NCBI RefSeq assembly: GCF_003461245.1
Contig: NZ_QTWS01000003.1
Coordinates: 1 to 64,000, forward strand
Direction: 5' to 3'
Source of the DNA: Blautia sp. AF19-10LB
Lineage (GTDB): Bacteria; Bacillota; Clostridia; Lachnospirales; Lachnospiraceae
Length of the DNA stretch: 64,000 bases
Part shown: piece by piece, positions 9,183-17,372 of the stretch
Numbering within the stretch: the stretch's first letter is position 1
Layout of the letters: the number at the start of each line of letters is the position of its first letter
Made by a program: the position numbers and the translations under genes
Notes under the pieces: model-generated
The model's input: only the letters and a program-made list of their open reading frames with translations
Databases searched by the model: none
Told to the model about the DNA's origin: nothing

Positions 9183-10106
9183 TTATCGTGGCTCCTCAAA
9201 AATATCGCAACTCGAAAAATAATACGCCATTAATACTTCGACACACGAAACTGTTCCTGCAGTCTTTTTAGGGCAAGCCCTATCCAAAATATAATAAAAT
9301 TTACAATCAGCTTCATCATCCTGGGTACTTAATATTTCTTCACCGGCCATTTGATATAATGCATGGAACTTTTCTTGTAATATCTCTCGCGTTCCCGGAT
9401 TCTCATTAAAATACCGCTCTAATGCTCCTTCTTGATAACTTCCTGTCAACAATTTTGATTTTACTTCTACACTTAGTCCATTAAATGTAATTTTTTCATC
9501 AAAATCAGGTACAATCAACTTATCATTTTTTACTTTTGGCAATTCTGTCTTCATTAAATAATCTACAACTTCACCAAGAGTTCCATATTCAATCAATGTA
9601 GAGGAAGCACTTGGTATAAATCCAATAAGTTCCTGTACATCATCTTCATCTAACTTTTCAAACTTGTATTGTAAATCTTTAGCTAAAAAGGCTTCAATAT
9701 CCACTTCGGAAAATTCTTTATTTAATTCCAATATTTTCTTGGTTATTATAGGATCTACGCCCTCATATTTGTCGTTCACAACAAAAAAATAATTTTTTAT
9801 TTGACAAAGATTATTCCATTTTTCGTACAAGCCTCGAAAGTCTTGTTCTAATTTCTTAGCCGCATCATAAATCGTTTTGTCCTTTGTTATATCTTCCGGC
9901 GCAAATACTTGGTAATACGTTCCCGTTTTTTTATTAAACCCATCATTTTTTTGATCACCAATATTTCCATATGCTTTCACTGGTTGAAAATCTTTATCAG
10001 CCTTTGTCATAACTGAAACAAAGAAATCTTCAAAAGTCTGGCCTTTACTTTGTAATACTTTTAATTTGAACTGTATTCTTGCAATATATTTATCTTCTTT
10101 TTTCAA
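9183..10106 (-). CDS. ABC-3C effector/C-terminal-domain protein with nuclease-like N-terminus
   Basis: 307 residues from a TTG start with AAAGGAG eight bases upstream. Residues about 20-70 (FEDFFVSVMTKAD, YGNIGDQKNDGF, then GTYYQVFAPEDI) resemble the core of Mrr-like PD-(D/E)XK nucleases, but the usual Q-X-K/E-X-K lysine is not at the expected place (QVF). The C-terminal half fits the adaptor domain found in ABC-3C proteins (CTD10-like). It is the first gene of the three-gene operon. Whether it cuts nucleic acid or only binds it cannot be told from the sequence. Confidence 0.7.
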   Translation of the reverse strand: MKKEDKYIARIQFKLKVLQSKGQTFEDFFVSVMTKADKDFQPVKAYGNIGDQKNDGFNKKTGTYYQVFAPEDITKDKTIYDAAKKLEQDFRGLYEKWNNLCQIKNYFFVVNDKYEGVDPIITKKILELNKEFSEVDIEAFLAKDLQYKFEKLDEDDVQELIGFIPSASSTLIEYGTLGEVVDYLMKTELPKVKNDKLIVPDFDEKITFNGLSVEVKSKLLTGSYQEGALERYFNENPGTREILQEKFHALYQMAGEEILSTQDDEADCKFYYILDRACPKKTAGTVSCVEVLMAYYFSSCDIFEEPR

Positions 10107-10327
10107 CAGTATAACTCCTTTCTTCAGTTATGCATACATCTGTGTTTAGTATATCACAGTTTACATTGTAATGTTACTCTTTTTTCATTCTTTTTCACAC
10201 AAAAGCTCAGATTTAACATCAAACAAATTTTTCAAACGCTCAAACGCTCAACTTTATCACTAATCATTGACTTTGTATGCTTTTTATAATATCATAATAT
10301 CAATCAAACAAAAGAAAGGAATTTGCC
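10107..10327. promoter_or_regulatory. divergent promoter region between ABC-3C operon and orphan gene
   Basis: AT-rich. The plus-strand promoter TTGACT (10267-10272), 17 nt, TATCAT (10290-10295) serves the orphan gene. A palindromic TTACATTGTAA lies near 10163-10173 and a TCAAACGC tandem repeat near 10228-10245, both possible regulator sites for the ABC-3C side. Confidence 0.55.
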
Positions 10328-10753
10328 ATGGCTGATATAAACTGGGAACCATATATTTCCACTCGTGCACACAAGGCATCTCAATCTCTTCCGCAAATTA
10401 CTATTGCTAAAGATAACGGACGTATTGCTTTAAATTCTGCTGCCTGCGAACTAGTTCCAGATATTTATTCATATAAATTTGCTGAAATTTATTGTGGATC
10501 CATTGATGGAAAACTCAAAAAAATTCGTTTGCAATTCACCAACGAAAAAACTTTTAAAAGCATTCCTCTTTCCAGGAAAAAATATAAAGGAAACTATACA
10601 AATGGAGCAGTTGTACACTCAAAATCACTAATAAATGATATATTTAATGCTTATCCTAATTTAACTCGCACTTGTCATTTCGGTGTTGAATCTCAAATTA
10701 TCAATGATAATGTTTGTCTTTCTTTTGATTTTACAGATTCTCTAATAGACTAA
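10328..10753 (+). CDS. orphan protein beside the ABC-3C system
   Basis: 141 residues, soluble, with AAAGAAAGGA upstream. I recognise no domain. The middle (YSYKFAEIYCGSIDGKLKKIRLQFTNE) looks like alternating beta strands. It has its own promoter and terminator and faces away from the ABC-3C operon, with similarly low GC. It could be an accessory or regulator of that system or an unrelated cargo gene. Confidence 0.6.
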   Translation: MADINWEPYISTRAHKASQSLPQITIAKDNGRIALNSAACELVPDIYSYKFAEIYCGSIDGKLKKIRLQFTNEKTFKSIPLSRKKYKGNYTNGAVVHSKSLINDIFNAYPNLTRTCHFGVESQIINDNVCLSFDFTDSLID

Positions 10754-10768
10754 ATTATTTAAATTCTA

Positions 10769-10812
10769 AAGCCACTGTTTAACATTAAACCATCTCTGAA
10801 CAGTGGCTTCAA
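10769..10812 (+). terminator. terminator of the orphan gene
   Basis: Arms AAGCCACTGTT and GAACAGTGGCTT form a stem of about 11 bp; it lies between convergent genes and may serve both. Confidence 0.65.
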
Positions 10813-10842
10813 ATTTATCTATATCATTATGATTTCTTTATT

Positions 10843-12399
10843 TCACTCTTTCCACTCCACCTCCACTCTCCCGTCATCATACACATATATTCCCTGCACA
10901 TATTCTTCCAGCATTTCTCGTGTCAGCTTCTCATAGCCTAAATACTTCAACATTTGCTCCACCGGAACATTCTTTTTCATCAGGATTTCTTTCTCGTCGT
11001 TTATCAACTCATCCAGTTCCTGTACACGTTTCTGCAGTCGTTCTCTTTTTTCTTCCAACTGCTTCTTGGCTTCCATGAACTGTTTCTGGTTCATCTGTCC
11101 CTCGTGATACTTCTCATAGTTCTGTCGGTTCTGAATCTTTATCTGCTCCTGACGTTTTTCGCAGTCTGCACTTTCCATCTTATAGGCTTCTATACTGTCC
11201 TCATGCTGTTTTCTCATAGATTGCTGCATCTGTTCTTGGCTGATATTCTGACGTAAGTAAGCCTTTATTTCTGCCAGCACGATATACTCCAGCATTTTGT
11301 TATCCGCTTTCCCGGCAAAACATCCTGTATCTTCTTTTCCTTTACTGTAAGCACAGCTATAAAGGATATGACCATGAACCGGACTGCTTGAAGTCAAGCT
11401 TCTGCGACAATTTCCACACTTCACATAGCCACCTAACAGTGTTGTTTCCCTGTCGAATTTGCTTTTCTTGGTGTATCTGATCTGCAGGGACTGTGCTTTT
11501 TCAAAAACTTCTTTTGATACGATCGGCTCATGGTGATTTTCCATCACTTTCCACTGATTTCTCGGCACTGGTACTTCTTTCCCTGTTCCGGGATCTGGAA
11601 TCTTTGTCTTTCCATAGACCATACAGCCTATATAGGTCTTATCATCCACAATCTTCCGTATCATATCACTCGTCCACTGCAATCCTCTTGATGCAGCTTT
11701 CTTGCTGTCTGATTTCTGTCGTCTGCTCATAGACTGCAAGGGAGTCAATACACCCTCTTCATTGAATAACTTACAAATCTCCATCTTGGAATATCGCTGA
11801 TTGGTCAGTTCAAATACTCTGCGAATCACTTCCGCTTCGTCCTCTACAATCACCAGTTCTTTCTTATTTTCTGGATTGATTCGATACCCATAAGGTGCAG
11901 AACCACAACAATACTCACCTTTTCCCCGTCTGGTGCTGACTGCTGCCTTTACCTTTACAGACTGATCTTTCACATAGAAGTCTGCGATCAATCCTTTAAA
12001 CTGTACTTCGATGTCTGAACTCTTTCCTTTATAATCTTTAGAATCATATCGGTCTGAAATAGAAATAAATCGTACTCCCAGGAATGGAAAAATCTGTTCC
12101 AGATAAGTTCCCATCTCAATATAGTTTCTGGCAAAACGTGAAAAATCTTTTACTACGATACACTGCACTTTATTCTCCCTGGCAAGTTCCAGAACCTGCT
12201 TAATTGCCGGACGTTCCATACTGGAACCAGAATATCCATCGTCGTAGAACTCCTGAAAGGGCATAGCCACCAGTTCAGGAATATTGGAAATATAATCTTT
12301 TACCAGTTTTCTCTGATTAATAATGCTGTTACTTTCTCCCTCTGAGTCATCTTCCATGGAAAGGCGGTAATATCCAATAATCAGTTTCTGATCACTCAT
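10843..12399 (-). CDS. large serine recombinase C (third of three)
   Basis: 518 residues. Resolvase-type catalytic domain with the nucleophile serine in GYYRLSMEDD and the VVKDFSRFARNYIEMG helix, then the recombinase domain (SAPYGYRI...), a zinc ribbon (KCGNCRRSL, C..C downstream), a coiled coil at 370-470 and a DUF4368-like tail (VQGIYVYDDGRVEVEWKE). It cuts and joins att sites during integration or excision. It overlaps the second recombinase by 8 nt and is the last gene of the operon. All catalytic blocks look intact. Confidence 0.92.
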   Translation of the reverse strand: MSDQKLIIGYYRLSMEDDSEGESNSIINQRKLVKDYISNIPELVAMPFQEFYDDGYSGSSMERPAIKQVLELARENKVQCIVVKDFSRFARNYIEMGTYLEQIFPFLGVRFISISDRYDSKDYKGKSSDIEVQFKGLIADFYVKDQSVKVKAAVSTRRGKGEYCCGSAPYGYRINPENKKELVIVEDEAEVIRRVFELTNQRYSKMEICKLFNEEGVLTPLQSMSRRQKSDSKKAASRGLQWTSDMIRKIVDDKTYIGCMVYGKTKIPDPGTGKEVPVPRNQWKVMENHHEPIVSKEVFEKAQSLQIRYTKKSKFDRETTLLGGYVKCGNCRRSLTSSSPVHGHILYSCAYSKGKEDTGCFAGKADNKMLEYIVLAEIKAYLRQNISQEQMQQSMRKQHEDSIEAYKMESADCEKRQEQIKIQNRQNYEKYHEGQMNQKQFMEAKKQLEEKRERLQKRVQELDELINDEKEILMKKNVPVEQMLKYLGYEKLTREMLEEYVQGIYVYDDGRVEVEWKE

Positions 12400-14047
12400 G
12401 TTCTACCACCCCCTTAAACCCGAAGTTGATTTCCAGTTTGCCATCACCATATAGATACATACTTTCAATCAAGCCTTCTGCAAGTTCCGCATTGATTCTG
12501 GTTGTCCCATCCAGCTCCAGCAGGCTTCGTAAAAATCTGGCTTCTTCTTTCTGCTGTTTTTCCAGCTTTCGTATGGTCTGCTCTAAAGACTTCTTTCTCT
12601 CTTCGCAGAACTCTTTCCAGCTATTACGGTCATCTTTCATTTCTATATAGGCTTCTTTGGAAAGTTCACCCTCTTTATATTTCATAAATGCCTGTGCCAG
12701 TTTTTCTGAACGTCTTTCCATATCTATATTCAGTTTTCTGATCTCAGTTTGAATCTCATTGATTTTGGAAAGAAATACCGCACTGCTTATAGCAGACATA
12801 TCCTTTTTCCGCAATCCAGATAACTGAAACTGTCTGGTCAGCTCCGAACGGACAATTTTCTGCAATTTCTCTTCGGAAATAGATTTGTGACTACATTTTC
12901 TTTCATCCCGATACCAGGCAGCATTGCAAAAGTAATACACATTGCCTCTGTATCTACGTGTACACATTTTCCGCTTACAATCACCACAATAGAATACATT
13001 GTAAAATGCTCTTTCATCATCTTCCCACCCTGCAGTAGTTTTTGTTGCTTTCTGTTGTGCTGCTTTTAGCCTGACCTGTGCTTTTTCAAACAGTTCTCGG
13101 CTGATAATCGGTTCATGGGCATTTGGCGTAATAATCCACTGGCTCTCGTCCAATATGTCACACCATTTTTCCCCTCTTTGAAATCTGGATTCGTATTTCC
13201 TCTGAACCAGATCACCATAATAATTATTTCGGTTCAGCACTGCACGTATCGAAGAATTCCCCCACTGATGAAGGTTCTCTCCATCCTGACAGTACACATG
13301 ATGATATTGGTTATAATCTGAAATCCGATGTACCCTATCCTCAAACAGCCTGTCAATAATGCTCTGTATGCCATCTCCCGAAGCATATTCTTCAAAAATC
13401 CTGCGGACAATCTTTGCAGCTTCCGGTTCCACCATCAACTTATAAATTCCATTTATCTTTTCCACACAATATCCATATGGAGCTGTAGATCCCACATACT
13501 CACCATTTTTCTGTGCAATACGTTTCGCTGCCCGTTCTTTTGCGGAAATGTCTTTCGCATAAGCATCATTCACCAGATTCTTGATATTCATGGATAATTC
13601 CTGATTCTTGGCATCCGGTGCAAATGAATCATAGTTGTCACATACAGAAATAAACCGCACTTTCATAAAAGGAAGAATCTTTTCCAGATAGTTGCCAGTT
13701 TCGATATAATTTCTTCCAAATCGTGAGAAATCCTTTACCAGAATACAGTTTAGTTTACCTGCCCTGACATCATTCATCATCCGTTCAAATCCCGGTCTGT
13801 CAAAATTTGTTCCGGTTTTTCCCAAATCAGAATAAATATCATATACAGCAATCTCATACTCTTTGTCCGGATTTTCATTGTGCTTCTGAATGAATTCTTT
13901 TATCAGCGTAACCTGTGTTTCAATAGATTCTGACTTTTTTTCATCATTGTCTACGGATAATCTGGCATAAATTGCAGCCATACATACCGGAATACCAGGA
14001 ATCTTCTTCTCTGTGTTTTTCTTATATCTTTTTGCTGTTCTTGCCAT
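12392..14047 (-). CDS. large serine recombinase B (second of three)
   Basis: 551 residues. Catalytic serine in AAIYARLSVDN, then ILVKDFSRFGRNYIETG, a recombinase domain (STAPYGYCVE), a zinc ribbon (YCGDCKRKMC and a later cysteine pair), a coiled coil and a C-terminal IESMYLYGDGKLEINFGF. Its ATG follows the TAA of the first recombinase without a gap and its end overlaps the third gene, so the three are a translationally coupled set. It shares only family-level similarity with its neighbours, so this is not a recent duplication. Confidence 0.92.
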   Translation of the reverse strand: MARTAKRYKKNTEKKIPGIPVCMAAIYARLSVDNDEKKSESIETQVTLIKEFIQKHNENPDKEYEIAVYDIYSDLGKTGTNFDRPGFERMMNDVRAGKLNCILVKDFSRFGRNYIETGNYLEKILPFMKVRFISVCDNYDSFAPDAKNQELSMNIKNLVNDAYAKDISAKERAAKRIAQKNGEYVGSTAPYGYCVEKINGIYKLMVEPEAAKIVRRIFEEYASGDGIQSIIDRLFEDRVHRISDYNQYHHVYCQDGENLHQWGNSSIRAVLNRNNYYGDLVQRKYESRFQRGEKWCDILDESQWIITPNAHEPIISRELFEKAQVRLKAAQQKATKTTAGWEDDERAFYNVFYCGDCKRKMCTRRYRGNVYYFCNAAWYRDERKCSHKSISEEKLQKIVRSELTRQFQLSGLRKKDMSAISSAVFLSKINEIQTEIRKLNIDMERRSEKLAQAFMKYKEGELSKEAYIEMKDDRNSWKEFCEERKKSLEQTIRKLEKQQKEEARFLRSLLELDGTTRINAELAEGLIESMYLYGDGKLEINFGFKGVVEHE

Positions 14048-15721
14048 TTATCCCACCTCTTTCCTGTACTCTGTCCTGTGTTCCGCATAAAACCGTCTTA
14101 TGACTTTCATCTTCTCAATCATATCCTGATAGCGGATGTGAATTTTAATTTGCTTGTTCTCATAAATATAGATTTTATCTACAGTCAGTGCCAGCAATGT
14201 GCGATCCAGTTCTTTGATTTCCAGTGATTTCTTCCAGTCCTCCAACTGAACAGTTGCAGACACTCCACCCTCAAACATTTGCTTTACCAGTTTTTTCTGG
14301 TTTTCAATCATCTGCTCCAGTTCTTCACATTTTCTTCCGTAACTTTCCCGAAAATCATCGAACTCCTCTTTGCTGATCAATCCCTCTTTCAAGTCATCAC
14401 CCAAAGATGCTTTCAGGCTGTAATAACGGTTATATTCTTCCTGCAACTTACTAATCTGCGTATCATAACCGATTACCTGATCGTAACTGACTTTCATTTC
14501 ACAAAGTTCTTCCATAATCATCTGATAGTCTACGAAAAGTGCCGTATATGCCTGAATCTCTTTCAATACAATCCTTTTCAGCACCTCTTCCGGAATACTG
14601 TGTCTGGTGCAATCTCCACCTTTATTTTTTGTCTGGCAAATATAAAAGGCTTTTTTCTTTCCCTTATACTGATTTACCCTGCGTATCATCGGTGTATGGC
14701 AATCTCCGCAAAATACAAAACCTGAAAAAAAGTTTGCACTGTCCGATGTTTTCGATGCCCTGCCATCATACTGAAGTAGCTTCTGCACCACATCAAAATC
14801 ATTCTGCCTGATTATTGCCGGATGCGTATTTTCTACTTTCACCCACTCTGATTCTGGCTTATCCAGACGTTGCTTTACCTTATAGCTGATTCGTTCCTGC
14901 TTGCCCTGCACCATGTTTCCAATGTAAACCTCGTTGGTCAGAATCCTTTTAATCTGCACTGCCGACCATTTCGGTGTGTCTGAGCTGTGAAATCCAGAAT
15001 TGTAATTCTCGCCATTTGCCTTTTTATATTCTTTTGGCGACTGCACATGACGTACATTCAGTTTTTCTGCGATTGCTCCAAGACTGAATCCATCAATTTT
15101 CCACGAAAATATTTTTCTTACAATATCTGATGCATAAGAATCAATCACCAGACAATTCTTATTCTCTGGATCTTTGCAGTAACCATACGGGGCAAACGCT
15201 CCAATAAATTCACCTTTTTCACGTTTGATTTTCTGGTGGCTTCGCACTTTACCTGAAATGTCCCGACAATAACTTTCATTTACGAAATTTTTGATTGGAA
15301 CTACAAATGACTTTTCTGAAAAATCTGCTGTTTTACTGTCAAACTGGTCTGTAACTGAAATAAAACGCACATTTAAAGCCGGGTAGGTCTTTTCGATCCA
15401 TCGCCCGGCTTCTATATATTCTCTTCCGAATCTGGATAAGTCTTTTACAATCACGCAGTTTACTTTTCCAGCTTCTATATCAGTTGTCATTCGTTTAAAC
15501 TCAGGTCGGTCAAAATTTCCTCCTGAGTATCCGTCATCCACATATATATCAAAGATCTGAATATCCGGCTGGCTTTTTACAAAGCTCCGAAGTAACTCTC
15601 TCTGATTTGCAATGCTGTTGCTCTCTGACTTCGCATCACCCTCTTCCATATCATCTTTCGATAATCGAAGATACAATGCAGCATCGTATATATCTGGCAT
15701 ATTCATTTGCATCTGTTCCAT
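14048..15721 (-). CDS. large serine recombinase A (first of three)
   Basis: 557 residues. Catalytic serine in AALYLRLSKDD, then VIVKDLSRFGREYIEAG, a recombinase domain (FAPYGYCKDPENK), a zinc ribbon (FCGDCHTPM...YIC), a long coiled coil and a DUF4368-like end (VDKIYIYENKQIKIHIRYQ). The ATG at 15721 has GGGAGCG upstream. It leads the recombinase operon behind two possible small genes. Single-recombinase relatives such as TnpX of Tn4451 move similar elements; how three proteins divide the task here is not known. Confidence 0.92.
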   Translation of the reverse strand: MEQMQMNMPDIYDAALYLRLSKDDMEEGDAKSESNSIANQRELLRSFVKSQPDIQIFDIYVDDGYSGGNFDRPEFKRMTTDIEAGKVNCVIVKDLSRFGREYIEAGRWIEKTYPALNVRFISVTDQFDSKTADFSEKSFVVPIKNFVNESYCRDISGKVRSHQKIKREKGEFIGAFAPYGYCKDPENKNCLVIDSYASDIVRKIFSWKIDGFSLGAIAEKLNVRHVQSPKEYKKANGENYNSGFHSSDTPKWSAVQIKRILTNEVYIGNMVQGKQERISYKVKQRLDKPESEWVKVENTHPAIIRQNDFDVVQKLLQYDGRASKTSDSANFFSGFVFCGDCHTPMIRRVNQYKGKKKAFYICQTKNKGGDCTRHSIPEEVLKRIVLKEIQAYTALFVDYQMIMEELCEMKVSYDQVIGYDTQISKLQEEYNRYYSLKASLGDDLKEGLISKEEFDDFRESYGRKCEELEQMIENQKKLVKQMFEGGVSATVQLEDWKKSLEIKELDRTLLALTVDKIYIYENKQIKIHIRYQDMIEKMKVIRRFYAEHRTEYRKEVG

Positions 15722-15834
15722 TTTACATCGCTCCCAACTTACTTATTCCATTGAATGTGAAGTCAGAAACCATGTATCACGTTCATTTTCCCTGACCTCA
15801 CATTAACATAACATCTGTACCTTTGCAAGACATT

Positions 15835-16080
15835 TTAATACATCAGCTCCGTCCTTTTTCTCAGATAATCACTGATCGCATCTGTAGCATCCATTTCTCC
15901 TGTCATCTCCACGACCACCACATACCCTTCATTCAAGTGAGCATACGGCTGATCGCCGGATTTATCCAGAAAAGTTTCCACTTTTTCAGAAATAGCTTTA
16001 TCCATATCAGGAATTAAATCTTCAATGTCCTTTAACTGCTCCAGATCAACACTGGAATCTATTACTGACTGATTCCCCAT
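15835..16080 (-). CDS. small acidic protein upstream of the recombinases
   Basis: 81 residues, strongly acidic (DLEQLKDIEDLIPDMDKAI), with a C-terminal YLRKRTELMY. GAGGTGAG precedes the ATG at 16080; a GTG three codons earlier overlaps it. It is in the same direction as the recombinases, 113 nt upstream, so it could be a recombination accessory or directionality factor. I recognise no family. Confidence 0.6.
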   Translation of the reverse strand: MGNQSVIDSSVDLEQLKDIEDLIPDMDKAISEKVETFLDKSGDQPYAHLNEGYVVVVEMTGEMDATDAISDYLRKRTELMY

Positions 16081-16189
16081 GATGCTCACCTCTTTTCCAA
16101 CATATTCTTTGTATCAGTTGTCCTATACCTGCAATTTTCTCAACCGCATCACCTTACCTTTCGCATTTGTTCTCAAAATTTATCTATGA

Positions 16190-16351
16190 CTATGGCATTG
16201 CGTATTCTGTTCGGCGTGTTGGCTTCCATTCGTATAACCTGTTGTCAGCGTTACATCTAACCTCTATCAGAGTATTTCTGAATACTGGCAGCTTCTTCGC
16301 AAACTTACCAGTCGTTTCCGGAGTATCTTCGACGCTCGCCTGTAAAATCAT
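16190..16351 (-). CDS. candidate 53-residue basic peptide gene
   Basis: An ATG-to-TAG frame on the minus strand encodes a basic peptide starting MILQASVEDTPETTGKFAKK and ending YEWKPTRRTEYAMP. Codon choice looks natural and the peptide is compositionally sensible, but no ribosome-binding site is visible before the ATG. A 112-residue frame on the plus strand covers the same DNA. The ATG lies inside a perfect hairpin (CCTGTAAA/TTTACAGG). It may be a real small gene or part of a structured leader. Confidence 0.35.
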   Translation of the reverse strand: MILQASVEDTPETTGKFAKKLPVFRNTLIEVRCNADNRLYEWKPTRRTEYAMP

Positions 16352-16525
16352 TTACAGGGTTATGGCATCTGTGGAATCAGATTATACAGCTCATGTAATT
16401 TTCAAGGTACAAAAGAGATTTTTTGAATGCCCTTTCACTTATTACAGCCTAGAAACACCAAAATGTTGTTCTATTCAAAAAAATCCTCTCACTAATAAAG
16501 CCTGACAGAAGGATTTTACCAACCT

Positions 16526-16549
16526 CATTTTGCAATAATTTGCAAAATG
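16526..16549. repeat. perfect inverted repeat, operator or terminator
   Basis: Ten-base arms CATTTTGCAA and TTGCAAAATG around a 4-base loop, between the recombinase leader and the XRE gene. It is not followed by a T-run, which favours a protein-binding site. Confidence 0.5.
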
Positions 16550-16568
16550 TATTTATCCTCATCTGTAC

Positions 16569-16655
16569 ATTCGCTTTCATGCGAACCTTTATCGTACTGT
16601 CATTTTAATTCGCATTCATGCGAATGTCAAGTGTTTTATTCGCTTCAATGCGAAT
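16569..16655. promoter_or_regulatory. three copies of an operator-like palindrome
   Basis: Sites at 16569-16586, 16608-16625 and 16638-16655 share ATTCGC-N6-GCGAAT (the first ends GCGAAC). Centre spacings are 39 and 30 bp. The last ends seven bases before the -35 of the XRE gene. This is the layout of a regulator that binds cooperatively at its own promoter region and possibly at the divergent recombinase promoter. Confidence 0.7.
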
Positions 16656-16662
16656 CTTTCTG

Positions 16663-16691
16663 TTTACATTCCATGTTTTTGGTAGTAAAAT
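16663..16691 (+). promoter_or_regulatory. promoter of the XRE gene
   Basis: TTTACA at 16663-16668, 17-nt spacer, TAAAAT at 16686-16691; start codon 32 bases downstream. Confidence 0.65.
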
Positions 16692-16723
16692 AGATTTATC
16701 AAAAAGAAAGTTGGAAATCTGAT

Positions 16724-17284
16724 ATGACAATCGGTGATAAAATAAAAAAAATCCGGACATTCCGGAATATGACACAGGCAGAACTTGGTGCTGCCCTCGG
16801 TTGGGGCGATAAAGGGGCAAACCGCCTTGCCCAGTACGAAACGAATTACAGGGTTCCCCGTAAGGATCTGGTAACAGAAATGGCTAAGATTCTGGACGTA
16901 AATCCACTGGCACTGCATGAGCCTACTACTATGGATGCTTCTGAACTTATGGAAATCCTGTTCTGGATTGATGAATTTAACCCGGCAGCTATCAATCTCT
17001 TTCAGTTAGAAACCTATCCGGGTGAAAAATGCAATTCTAATGAGGATACCGCTGTCCGTTATCACGATTCTGATAACTGGCCTGCTCATCCACCTGTTGG
17101 TATGTGGTTCAATTATGGGCTTCTCAATGATTTTATGAAAGAATGGATTCTCAGAAAAGAAGAATTGAAATCCGGTAAGATTACCAGAGATGAATATTTT
17201 GAGTGGAAAATCAACTGGCCACAGACCTGTGACGGGTGCGGAAAAGTTGAACCCAAGAGACAATGGCGAACATGTTCGTATTAA
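16724..17284 (+). CDS. XRE-family regulator of the mobile element
   Basis: 186 residues. The N-terminal HTH (IKKIRTFRNMTQAELGAALG, then RLAQYETNYRVPRKD) is typical of phage and element repressors. The rest is a mixed domain with a C-terminal cysteine motif (TCDGCGKVEPKRQWRTCSY) and no recognised family. It is divergent from the recombinase operon and preceded by a triple palindrome, so control of excision genes is a reasonable inference. Confidence 0.8.
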   Translation: MTIGDKIKKIRTFRNMTQAELGAALGWGDKGANRLAQYETNYRVPRKDLVTEMAKILDVNPLALHEPTTMDASELMEILFWIDEFNPAAINLFQLETYPGEKCNSNEDTAVRYHDSDNWPAHPPVGMWFNYGLLNDFMKEWILRKEELKSGKITRDEYFEWKINWPQTCDGCGKVEPKRQWRTCSY

Positions 17285-17292
17285 CCCAAATC

Positions 17293-17334
17293 GGCTCATA
17301 ATCCTCTACTTTATGTAGTGACTATGAGCCTTAT
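17293..17334 (+). terminator. terminator between XRE and helicase genes
   Basis: Arms GGCTCATA and TATGAGCC with an inner CTAC/GTAG stem; lies between convergent genes. Confidence 0.7.
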
Positions 17335-17372
17335 TCATTTAATTTCTTCGACCTTTTAATATTGCACAATGT

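Noticed and set aside
16167..16505. 112-residue plus-strand frame
   Set aside because: It covers the recombinase leader, has no ribosome-binding site and ends in low-complexity sequence; the minus strand fits better.
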